Assembly: GCA_900543145.1 (NCBI GenBank)
Contig: UQPZ01000005.1
Coordinates: 62,001-126,000, forward strand
DNA length: 64,000 nt
Direction: 5' to 3'
DNA from: an uncultured Ruminococcus sp.
Lineage (GTDB): Bacteria; Bacillota; Clostridia; Oscillospirales; Ruminococcaceae
This document shows positions 40,458-49,690 of this stretch, piece after piece (the stretch's first letter is position 1; each line of letters begins with the position of its first letter). Under the pieces are notes generated by a model, which saw only the letters and a list, made by a program, of their open reading frames with translations, had not been told where the DNA came from and did no database searches. Position numbers and translations under genes: made by a program.

Positions 40458-43052
40458 TCAGCATACGAAGCTGCCGTTTTTGTAATCTACCGTTATAACC
40501 GAATCAGGCTCGACCTCGCCTGCAATGATCTTTCTGGCTATAAGCGTTTCGATCTTTCTCTGAATAAATCTTTTCAGCGGTCTTGCACCGTAATTCGGAT
40601 CAAAGCCCTGCTCAATGACAGCGTTTTTAGCAGCGTCGGTGATCTCAATTCCTACCTGCTTATCGGCAAGGCGCTTTCTCAGCTCGTTTATCATAAGGTC
40701 TGCGATCTTCAGTATCTCAGCCTTCTGCAGCGGCTTGTAGTAAATAATCTCGTCCAGACGGTTTAAAAATTCAGGTCTGAACTGGTTTTTCAGCAGCTTA
40801 TCTACCTGTTCTCTGGCTTCCTCTGAAATCTCGCCGCTGTCTGTAATTCCGTCAAGAATGTAAGGTGAGCCTAGATTAGAGGTAAGAATTATTATAGTAT
40901 TCTTGAAATCAACGGTTCTTCCCTGGGAATCGGTTATCCTTCCGTCGTCCAGCACCTGAAGCAGAATGTTGAATACGTCCGGATGAGCCTTTTCAATCTC
41001 GTCCAGCAGAACTACGGAATAAGGCTTTCTCCTTACGGCTTCTGTAAGCTGTCCTCCCTCCTCGTAGCCAACGTATCCGGGAGGCGCTCCGATAAGACGG
41101 CTTACGCTGAACTTCTCCATATACTCCGACATATCTATACGGACAATATTTTTCTCATCGTCAAACAGCGACTCTGCCAGCGCTTTTGCAAGCTCAGTCT
41201 TTCCAACTCCTGTGGGGCCGAGGAACAGAAACGAACCTATAGGCTGACTGGGATTGGCTATTCCGGCTCTTGAACGCATAATAGCTTCCGTTACCTTTTC
41301 TACCGCTTCATTCTGTCCTATTACACGCCTGTGCAGAATATCCTCAAGGCCAAGCAGCTTTTCACGCTCGCCCTCCATAAGCTTTGAAACTGGGATTCCT
41401 GTCCAGCGGCAGATTATCTTTGCTATCTCCTCATCGGTTACCTTATCTCTCAGCAAGGTATTGGAGGTATAGCTTTTTTCCGCATTGCGTTCCTCCTCCT
41501 CAAGCTGCTTCTGCAATGACGGAAGCCTGCCGTACTTAAGCTCGGCAAGTTTATTCAGATCGTAGCTGCGTTCGGCCTTTTCTATTTCGGCGTTACAGGC
41601 CTCAATTTCCTCTCTCAGCTTCTGAACCTTGGAAATTGCGTTCTTTTCGTTCTCCCACTTGGCTTTCATCTCATTAAACTGCTCACGCATTTCCGAAAGC
41701 TCCTTTTGAACCTCCTTTAAATGCTCCAATGCAAGCTTGTCGGTTTCCTTTTTAAGCGCCGCTTCCTCAATTTCATGCTGCATTATCTTACGCTGTATCT
41801 CATCAAGCTCAGTCGGCATAGAATCCATCTCGGTACGGATAAGCGCACACGCCTCGTCAACCAGATCTATAGCCTTATCCGGCAGGAACCTGTCGGAAAT
41901 ATACCTGTTTGACAGCGTAGCGGCGGCTATAAGCGCCTGATCCTGAATCTTTACGCCGTGATATACTTCATAACGTTCTTTAAGTCCTCTTAGGATCGAA
42001 ATAGTATCCTCAACGGTAGGCTCGTCTACAAGCACAGTCTGAAAACGTCTTTCAAGCGCAGCGTCCTTCTCAATATACTGACGGTATTCGTTAAGCGTGG
42101 TCGCGCCGATACAGTGCAGTTCACCTCTTGCAAGCAGCGGTTTAAGCAGATTTCCTGCGTCCATTGCTCCGTCTGTCTTTCCCGCTCCGACGATAGTATG
42201 AAGCTCGTCGATAAACAGAATTATCTGACCCTCGCTCTTTTTGACCTCCTGCAAAACAGCTTTAAGACGCTCCTCAAACTCTCCCCTGTACTTTGCACCT
42301 GCTACAAGCGCTCCCATATCAAGTGAAAATACCTTTCTGTCCTTAAGATTATCGGGAACATCGCCCCTTACAATACGCTGAGCAAGTCCCTCGGCAATAG
42401 CGGTCTTTCCTACGCCCGGCTCGCCGATAAGCACAGGGTTGTTCTTTGTCTTCCTAGAAAGTATCCTTATAACGTTTCTTATTTCGTTATCTCTTCCGAT
42501 AACAGGGTCCAGCTTTCCCTCTCTTGCCATTTCCACAAGCTCCTGCCCGTACTTTTTAAGCACATCGTAGGTTTCCTCGGGATTCTGGCTTGTAACCTGT
42601 GCGCTTCCCCTTACCTCTTGAAGCGCCGACAGAAATTTAGATTTAGTAATATTAAATGCTTTGAGTATTTCTCCCACCGCTTTATTGGGAGCTTCCATAA
42701 TTCCAAGTACGATATGCTCAACGGAAACGTACTCGTCTTTCATTCGTGCCGCCTGCGCCTCCGCTTCTGCAAGAGCCTTGTCAAGCTCGCTTGAAATATA
42801 GACCGAACCCTGCTCTCTTCCTCCTACCTGAACCTTCGGAAGAGCATTTACCGCATTTTCAGCAGAGTCTGCAATACTCTGAGGATCAGCTCCCATTTTT
42901 AAAAACAGCTGAGGAATAAGCCCGTTTTCCTGCTTCAGCAGTGCAAACAGCAAATGCTCCTGATCGACTGCCTGATTGGAATTTCTTGAAGCAACGGACT
43001 GAGCCTCCTGCAATGCCTCAAGCGATTTCTGTGTGAATTTCTGAATGTTCAT
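40458..43052 (-). CDS. clpB: ATP-dependent chaperone ClpB
   Basis: The 864-residue protein has an N-terminal Clp-N domain, two AAA+ modules (Walker A GEPGVGKTAIAEGLA and GPTGVGKTELAKALAE; Walker B IILFIDELH) and the long middle coiled coil (about 400-520) that marks ClpB rather than ClpC. It is a cytoplasmic disaggregase that works with DnaK. The ribosome site is GGGGG. It lies 30 bp behind a ribbon-helix-helix gene, likely in one operon. No CIRCE or CtsR site was found. Confidence 0.97.
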   Translation of the reverse strand: MNIQKFTQKSLEALQEAQSVASRNSNQAVDQEHLLFALLKQENGLIPQLFLKMGADPQSIADSAENAVNALPKVQVGGREQGSVYISSELDKALAEAEAQAARMKDEYVSVEHIVLGIMEAPNKAVGEILKAFNITKSKFLSALQEVRGSAQVTSQNPEETYDVLKKYGQELVEMAREGKLDPVIGRDNEIRNVIRILSRKTKNNPVLIGEPGVGKTAIAEGLAQRIVRGDVPDNLKDRKVFSLDMGALVAGAKYRGEFEERLKAVLQEVKKSEGQIILFIDELHTIVGAGKTDGAMDAGNLLKPLLARGELHCIGATTLNEYRQYIEKDAALERRFQTVLVDEPTVEDTISILRGLKERYEVYHGVKIQDQALIAAATLSNRYISDRFLPDKAIDLVDEACALIRTEMDSMPTELDEIQRKIMQHEIEEAALKKETDKLALEHLKEVQKELSEMREQFNEMKAKWENEKNAISKVQKLREEIEACNAEIEKAERSYDLNKLAELKYGRLPSLQKQLEEEERNAEKSYTSNTLLRDKVTDEEIAKIICRWTGIPVSKLMEGEREKLLGLEDILHRRVIGQNEAVEKVTEAIMRSRAGIANPSQPIGSFLFLGPTGVGKTELAKALAESLFDDEKNIVRIDMSEYMEKFSVSRLIGAPPGYVGYEEGGQLTEAVRRKPYSVVLLDEIEKAHPDVFNILLQVLDDGRITDSQGRTVDFKNTIIILTSNLGSPYILDGITDSGEISEEAREQVDKLLKNQFRPEFLNRLDEIIYYKPLQKAEILKIADLMINELRKRLADKQVGIEITDAAKNAVIEQGFDPNYGARPLKRFIQRKIETLIARKIIAGEVEPDSVITVDYKNGSFVC

Positions 43053-43082
43053 AAACTTAACCCCCTTATTTCAAATCAAACC

Positions 43083-43739
43083 TTAAATAACTGCTACGCC
43101 TTTACTCAGATAATCCGAATAAAGTCCTCCTATTTTCCTTTCCGCCGTCTGAGGTGAATCGGAATCCTCAAAATATATTTTAACAGCAGAATCTATCATA
43201 TTGATATATCCGCCTATTGAATCTGCGATCTGAGTATCGGAAAGTCCGCTTCCGGACGGAGCGTAAAACTCCCGTGAAAACGACAGCTCCGAAAACTCCC
43301 ACGGCACGCCTCCGACAAATATTCGGGAAAGATACTTATCCTCCACCGACTTCCAGAGCTTAAAGAACTCATGAAGCGTCTGTATCAGCCGGCTGCTCTG
43401 AGTTCGGAACGAGATCCTGAGCTTTCCGACTGCTCCCTCAAAGGAACGGTAAAGCTCAATGCTGTACTTTATCGTCGGCTTATACTTGTATTTAAGCGGA
43501 CTCTTTATTGACAGCATAGCGTCAGACGGCTGATCCAACAGCTGAAATCTTCCGTCCATAAGCTTTTCTATCCTTGAAAAAATATCCCTCATTCTCATTT
43601 CGGGAGTCAGAAGCGATACCCTTTCCGCCAATATCTGATTTATAAGATTTGACCTGCTTGTATTCATTGAATAAGCAAGCTCGTCTATTGCCTCAACGAC
43701 GTCGTCCATAAGTACCAGACTGTATACGCTTTTCTTCAT
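43083..43739 (-). CDS. ribbon-helix-helix protein upstream of clpB
   Basis: The 218-residue protein begins with a ribbon-helix-helix-like segment (MKKSVYSLVLMDDVVEAIDE then SMNTSRSNLINQILAE, about 1-45), a DNA-binding fold. The remaining 170 residues are unrecognised, with LKYKYKPTIKYSIELYRS, a conserved-looking FEGAVGKLRISFRTQSSRLI and two helices at the end. It could be a regulator that senses stress through the C-terminal domain. It is the first gene of a two-gene unit with clpB and has a strong promoter. Confidence 0.72.
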   Translation of the reverse strand: MKKSVYSLVLMDDVVEAIDELAYSMNTSRSNLINQILAERVSLLTPEMRMRDIFSRIEKLMDGRFQLLDQPSDAMLSIKSPLKYKYKPTIKYSIELYRSFEGAVGKLRISFRTQSSRLIQTLHEFFKLWKSVEDKYLSRIFVGGVPWEFSELSFSREFYAPSGSGLSDTQIADSIGGYINMIDSAVKIYFEDSDSPQTAERKIGGLYSDYLSKGVAVI

Positions 43740-43836
43740 TTTTACATCATCTCGTTTCCCTTTACTGCATTATTCTTCTCTCAACTATAGTAATTATTCT
43801 GTTGTCCTCTTTTTATTGTTCAGCTTTCTATATACT

Positions 43837-43864
43837 ATTATACCATATTTATATAACTTGTCAA
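43837..43864 (-). promoter_or_regulatory. promoter of the RHH-clpB operon
   Basis: TTGACA-N16-TATAAT on the minus strand with an extended -10 (TGG). The leader is about 90 nt. Confidence 0.75.
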
Positions 43865-43904
43865 GGCAATTATATAATAAGTCCCGCAAATTATATAGCT
43901 GCAT

Positions 43905-43932
43905 AAAAAAGCCGCCCAAATAAAGACGGCTT
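43905..43932 (-). terminator. terminator of the zinc-ribbon membrane protein gene
   Basis: AAGCCG pairs with CGGCTT, followed by TTTTTTATG on the minus strand. Confidence 0.65.
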
Positions 43933-43948
43933 ATGTGCATTATTTACA

Positions 43949-44368
43949 TTATTTTTTCTTGTCAAACCAGACCCTTACGTTAAAATCGGCGGAACAGGCA
44001 GGGCATCTTGTAGAATGTCTGCCCTTAACCCTCGGAAGCCTTAAAACCTTTCCGCAGTTCGGACAGCGCTTGAAGCAGTAGGTTTTATTCTGCATTGCTC
44101 TGCTTTTACGCTCCGAAAACCAGCTCCTTACACCTGTAAAAAGCTTCTGAAACTTTATATTTTCGCTCATTCTTTTTACCGTATTTCTTGACATTACACG
44201 GTAAAACGTAAATACAAATACGGCTATTCCAAGAATATAAAGCAGCCACGAATGAACAAACACATTTATGAGCATAACCGCTATATACAATACAGACAAT
44301 CCGTAAAACAAATTGTCCGTTCCATATCTTCCGTACATAAACCTCGCTATTTTCTCTCTGAAATTCAT
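43949..44368 (-). CDS. membrane protein with C-terminal zinc ribbon
   Basis: The 139-residue protein has two adjacent transmembrane helices (about 20-55), a basic middle, and a C-terminal zinc ribbon with CPNCG (near 104) and CPAC (near 125). The ribbon would face the cytoplasm. No function is known to me. It follows the prolyl isomerase-like gene by about 95 bp. Confidence 0.75.
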   Translation of the reverse strand: MNFREKIARFMYGRYGTDNLFYGLSVLYIAVMLINVFVHSWLLYILGIAVFVFTFYRVMSRNTVKRMSENIKFQKLFTGVRSWFSERKSRAMQNKTYCFKRCPNCGKVLRLPRVKGRHSTRCPACSADFNVRVWFDKKK

Positions 44369-44463
44369 CGCTGTTCCCTCGCCCTGATTTCAGGACGCGG
44401 CTCCTTTCTGTGGATTTATTCTAATAATTACGGGGCAGTCCTATCCGACTACCCCGTTAAAAA

Positions 44464-45753
44464 CTATCCGTTTAATTCCTTATAATACTCGTTCTGTTTC
44501 TCGTAAACCGTTTCCGGAGTATAGCGCTTGATCGCCTTTTCATTTTTGGTAAAGCTTATTGCTTCGACCCAATCGTCAAGCTTTGTCTGGAATTCATCGC
44601 CCTTCATTTCCTGAAGAATAGTATCCTTCTTTTCCTCTGTATAATCGGTTCTCTCCGAAACGTCGCCCTTTATTATAATATAATAAGCGCTGTCGTTTTC
44701 ATACGCCGCCGCTTTCCCCACTTCAAGACCGTTTACTTCAGTAAGCAGCTTTCCGTAATTGCTTTCAAGGTCTTCATCTTCATAAGAACCATAGTTTACC
44801 ATTGTTTCATTGGGATACGGATCCTTCTCTTCGGAAGAACTGTCCGTTTCAGAAGAATTTCCGCTCTCTGCGGCGCTTTCAGACGAAATATCCGAAGAAT
44901 CAGCGCTTTCCGCAGATGATGTATCCGAAACCGACGAGGTATCGTCCGAGCTGTCTGAACTGTCAGCAGCGCTGCTATCCGCTGCGGAGCTTTCGGAGCT
45001 GTCCGAACTTTCCGTACTGCTGCTGCCGTTCTGAGAAGAAGACTGCTCCTCTTTATATTTATTATACTCGTCTATAACCTGATCGAACTCTTCAAAGGAA
45101 AGTCCCTCTGCCTTTTCAAGATATTCGTCTCTCAGAGCAAGATTTTTCTCATTCTCGGTTTTCTTTGTTTCCTCGTCCTCAGAGGTGGATTTGCTTATGG
45201 ATATAGTTTTATAACGAAGGTAGTTTTCATTTACATAGGTCTGAATCTGATCGGCAGATACCTCTTCTTTTCCGCCCTCGCCGTAGAAGTAATTAAAAAG
45301 CTTTTCACGCTTCTTAGTGCAGAGATAAACCTCCTTCAGGGACTCCTTGCTTATACCTTCCTTTTCGTAAAGATCTCCCTGATTATCCCATGAATCGTTG
45401 ACATTTGAATTGATTTCTTTAAGTTCGTCGGAAGTAAGCTCAAGACCGAACTCTTCAAACTTCTTTGTTATCGCAACATATTCCTTGGTATTTTTGAGAG
45501 CCTGCTCGGAAATATATTCCGAAAACGGCTTGCCCTCTATCTCCTGGCTGAAATAATCCTCTGTAACTCCGCCGTTGTAATAAAGCATAGTTATCTGATA
45601 GGACATTTCATTCAGCATATAATCAATATAAATTCCCGCGCGTATCTCCTCATTATCAGCCTTTATCGTATAGCTGGTATCGGAACAGCCCGCAGCTGAA
45701 CAGGCAATAATTGCAGCGGTCAGCAAAGCGGCGGTTTTTTTGAATCCTGCCAT
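44464..45753 (-). CDS. PrsA/SurA-like extracytoplasmic foldase lipoprotein
   Basis: The 429-residue protein has a lipoprotein signal (AAIIACSAAGC, lipobox SAAGC), a SurA-type N-terminal helical domain, and a C-terminal part resembling a parvulin-like PrsA domain (LESNYGKLLTEVNGLEVGKA). Between them is a long Ser/Asp/Glu-rich stretch (about residues 222-310). It likely assists folding of secreted proteins on the membrane outer face. I chose the ATG at 45753; one at 45765 is also possible. The parvulin active site is not clearly preserved. Confidence 0.75.
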   Translation of the reverse strand: MAGFKKTAALLTAAIIACSAAGCSDTSYTIKADNEEIRAGIYIDYMLNEMSYQITMLYYNGGVTEDYFSQEIEGKPFSEYISEQALKNTKEYVAITKKFEEFGLELTSDELKEINSNVNDSWDNQGDLYEKEGISKESLKEVYLCTKKREKLFNYFYGEGGKEEVSADQIQTYVNENYLRYKTISISKSTSEDEETKKTENEKNLALRDEYLEKAEGLSFEEFDQVIDEYNKYKEEQSSSQNGSSSTESSDSSESSAADSSAADSSDSSDDTSSVSDTSSAESADSSDISSESAAESGNSSETDSSSEEKDPYPNETMVNYGSYEDEDLESNYGKLLTEVNGLEVGKAAAYENDSAYYIIIKGDVSERTDYTEEKKDTILQEMKGDEFQTKLDDWVEAISFTKNEKAIKRYTPETVYEKQNEYYKELNG

Positions 45754-45829
45754 ATTTATATACATTCCTTTCGCGAATATTCTTGATCCAAAGCGGACGA
45801 TCCGCCTGTGAGTACACCTTAACTTATAT

Positions 45830-45858
45830 ATTATACAACGTTTTTTCAGATAAGTCAA
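45830..45858 (-). promoter_or_regulatory. promoter of the PrsA/SurA-like gene
   Basis: TTGACT-N17-TATAAT on the minus strand. A small hairpin (GCGGA-CGA-TCCGC, 45793-45805) lies in the leader. Confidence 0.75.
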
Positions 45859-45971
45859 GTATTTCTGCTCAAATAAGAATGACACGATACAAGCGGCTTT
45901 GCATTACATATAAGCTTAAACTTCAACGGTGACAGAACCGTGAAAGCTCAAGAATAATCTGATGAAAATCA

Positions 45972-46004
45972 AATATCCTCCGTATATGAAAAACAGAGGA
46001 TATT
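45972..46004 (-). terminator. terminator of the cysE-cysS-cyclophilin operon
   Basis: AATATCCTC pairs with GAGGATATT across a 15-nt loop, with a weak T-rich tail on the minus strand. Confidence 0.6.
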
Positions 46005-46011
46005 AAAGATC

Positions 46012-46947
46012 TTATTCCGCAGAACTGTCAGCAGCTTCAGAACTGCTTTGAACAGCCGAGTCGTTTTCACCGTCAGCCGTGCTTTCATCTTTCAGTGGGA
46101 TATTATAGCCGTTTTCATTTTTTTCTCCATAGGTGGACATATATACCTTAGTGAATTTGATTTCCGCAGCCGGCTGATAATTCTTTCCGCTTTCACTGTC
46201 CGGAACGTCCTCGTCAACTATCTCAGAGGAATTTATTTTGTCAAGAACCTCCCAGCCGTCATATACCTGACCGAAAAATGTATACATCTGAATATAATTG
46301 GGAACACCGCCGTACTGCTCAAATATCCCGCTTACCCGCTTAAAGCCGTTGGCGTCTTCAGAATCGGAGTTCTCCCTCAGCTCGCCTATATCAACTGCGT
46401 CGTTAAGCACGGTAAATACGCTGCCTGCCTTGCTTTTGCTGAATGTCCCCCCCTGTTTTACCAGCGAGCCAAGCGTTCCCTTCAGCGGAAGTACATTCGG
46501 CGAAACCTCAAGCTTAAGCATAGTAACATCGGTATTTTCGTCAGCCATTCCGTCCTTGGTTTTGCTGCCGCCTATAAATCCGCCTGTAACTCCGCCGCTT
46601 TTAAGCAGAGTACATACATAGGTATCGTTAAAATATCCGTCGTTTACAAGCTTCTCAAAAAACTCGCAGTATTCCGGCGCTTCGTCCTTAAACAACACAG
46701 CCTTGAATGTTCCCTCCGTAGTTTCAAAAACAGCTACGGGCGCGTCGTCCGACGGTTCTTTAAGCTGAATAAAGTCAGATTCCGAATAATCTATTGTTTT
46801 ATTCTTGCCCCCTGCAAAAAACATTATAACGGCAAAGACCACAACAAAAATCACCGCTATCAGCGACAGCTGAAAATAGGTTTTTGTTTTTCTTTTTCTA
46901 AATGGGTCGTTCATTGAATTGTTTCCGTTCATTTTAAGTCCTTTCAT
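46012..46947 (-). CDS. membrane-anchored cyclophilin-type peptidyl-prolyl isomerase
   Basis: The 311-residue protein has a basic N-terminus, one transmembrane helix (about 27-46) and an extracytoplasmic cyclophilin-like domain: VAVFETTEGTFKAVLF, then FEKLVNDGYFNDT and FGQVYDGWEVLDKI. Standard active-site residues (Arg of FHR, Phe of QGG.F) are replaced or displaced, so activity is uncertain. It ends with a Ser/Ala/Glu-rich tail. ATG 46947 or 46932 are both usable. It lies 35 bp behind cysS. Confidence 0.82.
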   Translation of the reverse strand: MKGLKMNGNNSMNDPFRKRKTKTYFQLSLIAVIFVVVFAVIMFFAGGKNKTIDYSESDFIQLKEPSDDAPVAVFETTEGTFKAVLFKDEAPEYCEFFEKLVNDGYFNDTYVCTLLKSGGVTGGFIGGSKTKDGMADENTDVTMLKLEVSPNVLPLKGTLGSLVKQGGTFSKSKAGSVFTVLNDAVDIGELRENSDSEDANGFKRVSGIFEQYGGVPNYIQMYTFFGQVYDGWEVLDKINSSEIVDEDVPDSESGKNYQPAAEIKFTKVYMSTYGEKNENGYNIPLKDESTADGENDSAVQSSSEAADSSAE

Positions 46948-46982
46948 TTTAACGGTCCTGCTGAAAGCGGAGCGTTCTGATA

Positions 46983-48392
46983 TTACTTTTTGGTTATCCT
47001 TGTACCCTGTCTGGTTTCCTCAACAATATAGCCGAGCGATACGATCTTATCCCTGAGTGAATCTGCAAGAGCAAAATCCTTTGCCTTTCTAGCCTGCTTC
47101 CTCTGCTCGGCAAGCTTAGCTATCTCCTCCGGAAGTTCCTCAGCGTCTGCGGCTGCAAGCCTTTGTGCGGCTTCTGTCAGCCCGAGAGAAAGCACCTTGT
47201 CAAAATCCTCGATAAGCGCAAGCTTTGTCGCAGCGTCAGCCTCCGATTTAACAACGTCGTATAAGGCGGTAATCGCGTTAGAGGTATTGAGATCGTCGTC
47301 CATAGCGGAAACAAAGCCCGCTCTCAACCTTTCAAATTCAGCCTTATCTATATCTCCCTTTTTCTCAGGCATAAGCGCGGCTATCCTGGATATAAGCTTA
47401 TTGTAGGCGGCTTTTGCATTATCCAGATTCTCATATGAAAATACCAGCGACTTCCTGTAATGAGAAAGCAGACAGAAAAACCTGTATATCATCGGTGAAT
47501 AGCCTTTCGATTCCAGAAGCGAAACCGTAAGAAATTCTCCTTTAGATTTTGACATTTTTCCGCTGTTTGTATTCAGGTGGTGTACATGAAACCAGTAATT
47601 GCACCACTTATGACCCGTATAAGCCTCAGACTGTGCTATTTCGTTGGTATGGTGAGGAAAGGCGTTGTCAATTCCTCCGCAGTGAATATCGAGATACTCC
47701 CCAAGATGTTTCATTGAAATACAAGAACATTCTATATGCCAGCCCGGGTAGCCGACTCCCCAAGGCGAATCCCATTTCAGCTCCTGATCGTCAAACTTGG
47801 ATTTTGTGAACCAGAGGACAAAATCAGCTTTACTGCGCTTATTTGAATCCTCCTCAACTCCTTCTCTTACGCCTACTGCCAGATCCTCTTCTTTAAAATC
47901 GCTGAAAACATAGTATTTTTCAAGCTTAGAGGTATCAAAATAAATATTTCCTCCCGCCTCGTAAGCATAGCCCTTTTCAATAAGGCTCTCGATTACTTTG
48001 ATAAACTCTCCGATACAGCCGGTCGCAGGCTCTATTACGTCGGGAGTTTTTATATTCAGCTTTTTACAGTCCTCAAAGAAAGCGTCCGTATAAAACTTTG
48101 CTATTTCCATTACGGTTTTATGCTCGCGCTTTGCACCCTTGAGCATTTTATCGTCGCCCGTATCTCCGTCCGAGGTAAGATGGCCGACGTCGGTAATATT
48201 CATAACCCGCTTTACGTCCAGACCCGAATAGCGGAAATACTTTTCAAGCACGTCCTCCATTATATAGCTGCGGAGATTTCCGATATGAGCATAATGATAA
48301 ACCGTTGGACCGCAGGTATACATTGCGACTTTTCCCGGCTCATTAGGCACAAATTCCTCGATACTGTGTGTGAGAGTATTATAGATATTCAT
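46983..48392 (-). CDS. cysS: cysteinyl-tRNA synthetase
   Basis: The 469-residue class I enzyme has the zinc-binding CGPTVYHYAHIGNLRS with the HIGN version of HIGH, the second zinc site GWHIECS and the KMSKSKG loop. It charges tRNA-Cys in the cytoplasm. It lies 68 bp behind cysE, an arrangement frequent in Firmicutes, and should share the upstream Cys T-box. Confidence 0.97.
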   Translation of the reverse strand: MNIYNTLTHSIEEFVPNEPGKVAMYTCGPTVYHYAHIGNLRSYIMEDVLEKYFRYSGLDVKRVMNITDVGHLTSDGDTGDDKMLKGAKREHKTVMEIAKFYTDAFFEDCKKLNIKTPDVIEPATGCIGEFIKVIESLIEKGYAYEAGGNIYFDTSKLEKYYVFSDFKEEDLAVGVREGVEEDSNKRSKADFVLWFTKSKFDDQELKWDSPWGVGYPGWHIECSCISMKHLGEYLDIHCGGIDNAFPHHTNEIAQSEAYTGHKWCNYWFHVHHLNTNSGKMSKSKGEFLTVSLLESKGYSPMIYRFFCLLSHYRKSLVFSYENLDNAKAAYNKLISRIAALMPEKKGDIDKAEFERLRAGFVSAMDDDLNTSNAITALYDVVKSEADAATKLALIEDFDKVLSLGLTEAAQRLAAADAEELPEEIAKLAEQRKQARKAKDFALADSLRDKIVSLGYIVEETRQGTRITKK

Positions 48393-48460
48393 ATTTTACC
48401 TCTTTCCTTATAGCTTTCCGTTTTTATATTCAGCAAATTATTTCGTTCAATTTAATTAAT

Positions 48461-49117
48461 TCAGCTTTCTTTATCTAATTCCCCTACCCTTTTCTCAAGC
48501 TTTTCAAGCCTTATCCTGTAAGCGCAAAGCTCGGTCGCAACAGGGTCGGGTATGTGTATCTGGTCGAGATCCTGACAGCCAGCTCCCGTTTTCTTTCCGT
48601 TGCGCCTTACTATCCTTGCCGGAACTCCTACCGCAGTACAGTTTGGAGGAACTTCCTCAAGCACAACCGCGTTAGCCGCAATCTTTGCTCCGTCGCCTAC
48701 CTTAAACGGGCCGAGTATCTTTGCCCCCGAACCTACCATTACGTTGTTTCCCAGCGTAGGGTGTCTTTTGCCGTGATCCTTGCCTGTTCCTCCAAGCGTT
48801 ACCCCCTGATACAGCAGACAATTATCTCCTATCTCAGCCGTTTCTCCTATAACTACTCCGCTTCCGTGGTCGATAAGAAGTCCTTTTCCTATCTTTGCGC
48901 CCGGGTGGATCTCGATCCCTGTCAGAAATCTTGCAAGCTGTGAAACAATCCTCGCAAGTGTTCCGTGCTTTCGTATATAAAGCTGATGGGCGGCTCTGTA
49001 CATTATAACCGCATGAAGTCCCGAATATGTCAGAATGATCTCCAGTGAGCTGTGAGCCGCCGGATCGCGGTCCTTAACTGACTGAATATCCGTCTTTATA
49101 TTATCAATAAACGACAC
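48461..49117 (-). CDS. cysE: serine O-acetyltransferase
   Basis: The protein of about 218 residues has the CysE helical N-terminus (DIQSVKDRDPAAHSS) and the left-handed beta helix (IGKGLLIDHGSGVVIGETAE, GGTGKDHGKRHPTLG). It acetylates serine with acetyl-CoA for cysteine synthesis. A GTG at 49117 has AAGGAG 8 bases upstream and fits the family start; ATGs at 49123 and 49135 are closer to or before that site. It is the first gene after the T-box. Confidence 0.93.
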   Translation of the reverse strand: MSFIDNIKTDIQSVKDRDPAAHSSLEIILTYSGLHAVIMYRAAHQLYIRKHGTLARIVSQLARFLTGIEIHPGAKIGKGLLIDHGSGVVIGETAEIGDNCLLYQGVTLGGTGKDHGKRHPTLGNNVMVGSGAKILGPFKVGDGAKIAANAVVLEEVPPNCTAVGVPARIVRRNGKKTGAGCQDLDQIHIPDPVATELCAYRIRLEKLEKRVGELDKES

Positions 49118-49329
49118 GATCATCTCTCCTTTCATATTTTAGTTCTCTAAAAGTTTATAATCTGATTGCAAGCTTATCGGAATAAGCTTTAAAAACGGAA
49201 TTGAAAAACATCTCTGCCGTACTGCTGCCGCCGCACAGGCTTAAAGAATACGTAATTACAGTGCTTGTCTGCCGCAGCGGTATGCTTTAATATAAAATTT
49301 CTCTTATATGGATCATCCGAAGGAGGTAT

Positions 49330-49650
49330 ATTCCCAAATTGCATTACGAAAACCTCCAGACTGAGCTATATATCAACAAGGACTGCCTCCGAACCATGCC
49401 TTAGCACAGTTCCAGGAGGCAGCCCTGAGCTGCGGTTCCACTCCGATTTTTTCCGAACACATAAAAGCATTCGGACTTGAAATCTTTAACGCAGAATATA
49501 CGGGGCGCGATACTGAGGCTTTTGACCTGTTCCCGAAAATAAATACGCCCTGCTGGCAGCCGCACTTCGCAAAGTGTGCCATGAAGCCTTTCACCCGCCG
49601 GCTTCTCTCTGCAATGACAACCGCAATGCTACTCTTGCTGTTACGCATTT
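49330..49650 (-). promoter_or_regulatory. T-box riboswitch, cysteine
   Basis: The minus-strand leader has T-box hallmarks in order: AGAGAGAAGCC with the GGGTGAAAGG loop near 49600, a candidate specifier TGC (Cys) at 49564-49562 after GAAG, and the T-box core GTGGAACCGCAG at about 49430-49442. A terminator stem CTGCCTCC with GGAGGCAG follows (about 49412-49383). TGGA in the core matches the UCCA end of tRNA-Cys. Uncharged tRNA-Cys should raise expression of cysE-cysS. Confidence 0.87.
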
Positions 49651-49690
49651 GATACTCTTCTATTGTATGAAATATATTTATTAGGTGTTA

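Noticed and set aside
44810..45077. Plus-strand frames rich in Ser/Glu/Leu opposite the PrsA/SurA-like insert
   Set aside because: They are antisense images of the low-complexity Ser/Asp codons.
46048..46917. Long (289-codon) plus-strand frame opposite the cyclophilin gene
   Set aside because: It mirrors the cyclophilin coding sequence, has no ribosome site and shows no protein-like pattern; the minus-strand gene has clear domains.
49265..49648. Open frames on both strands across the T-box leader
   Set aside because: The sequence is explained by T-box structure; the frames have no family pattern or ribosome sites.
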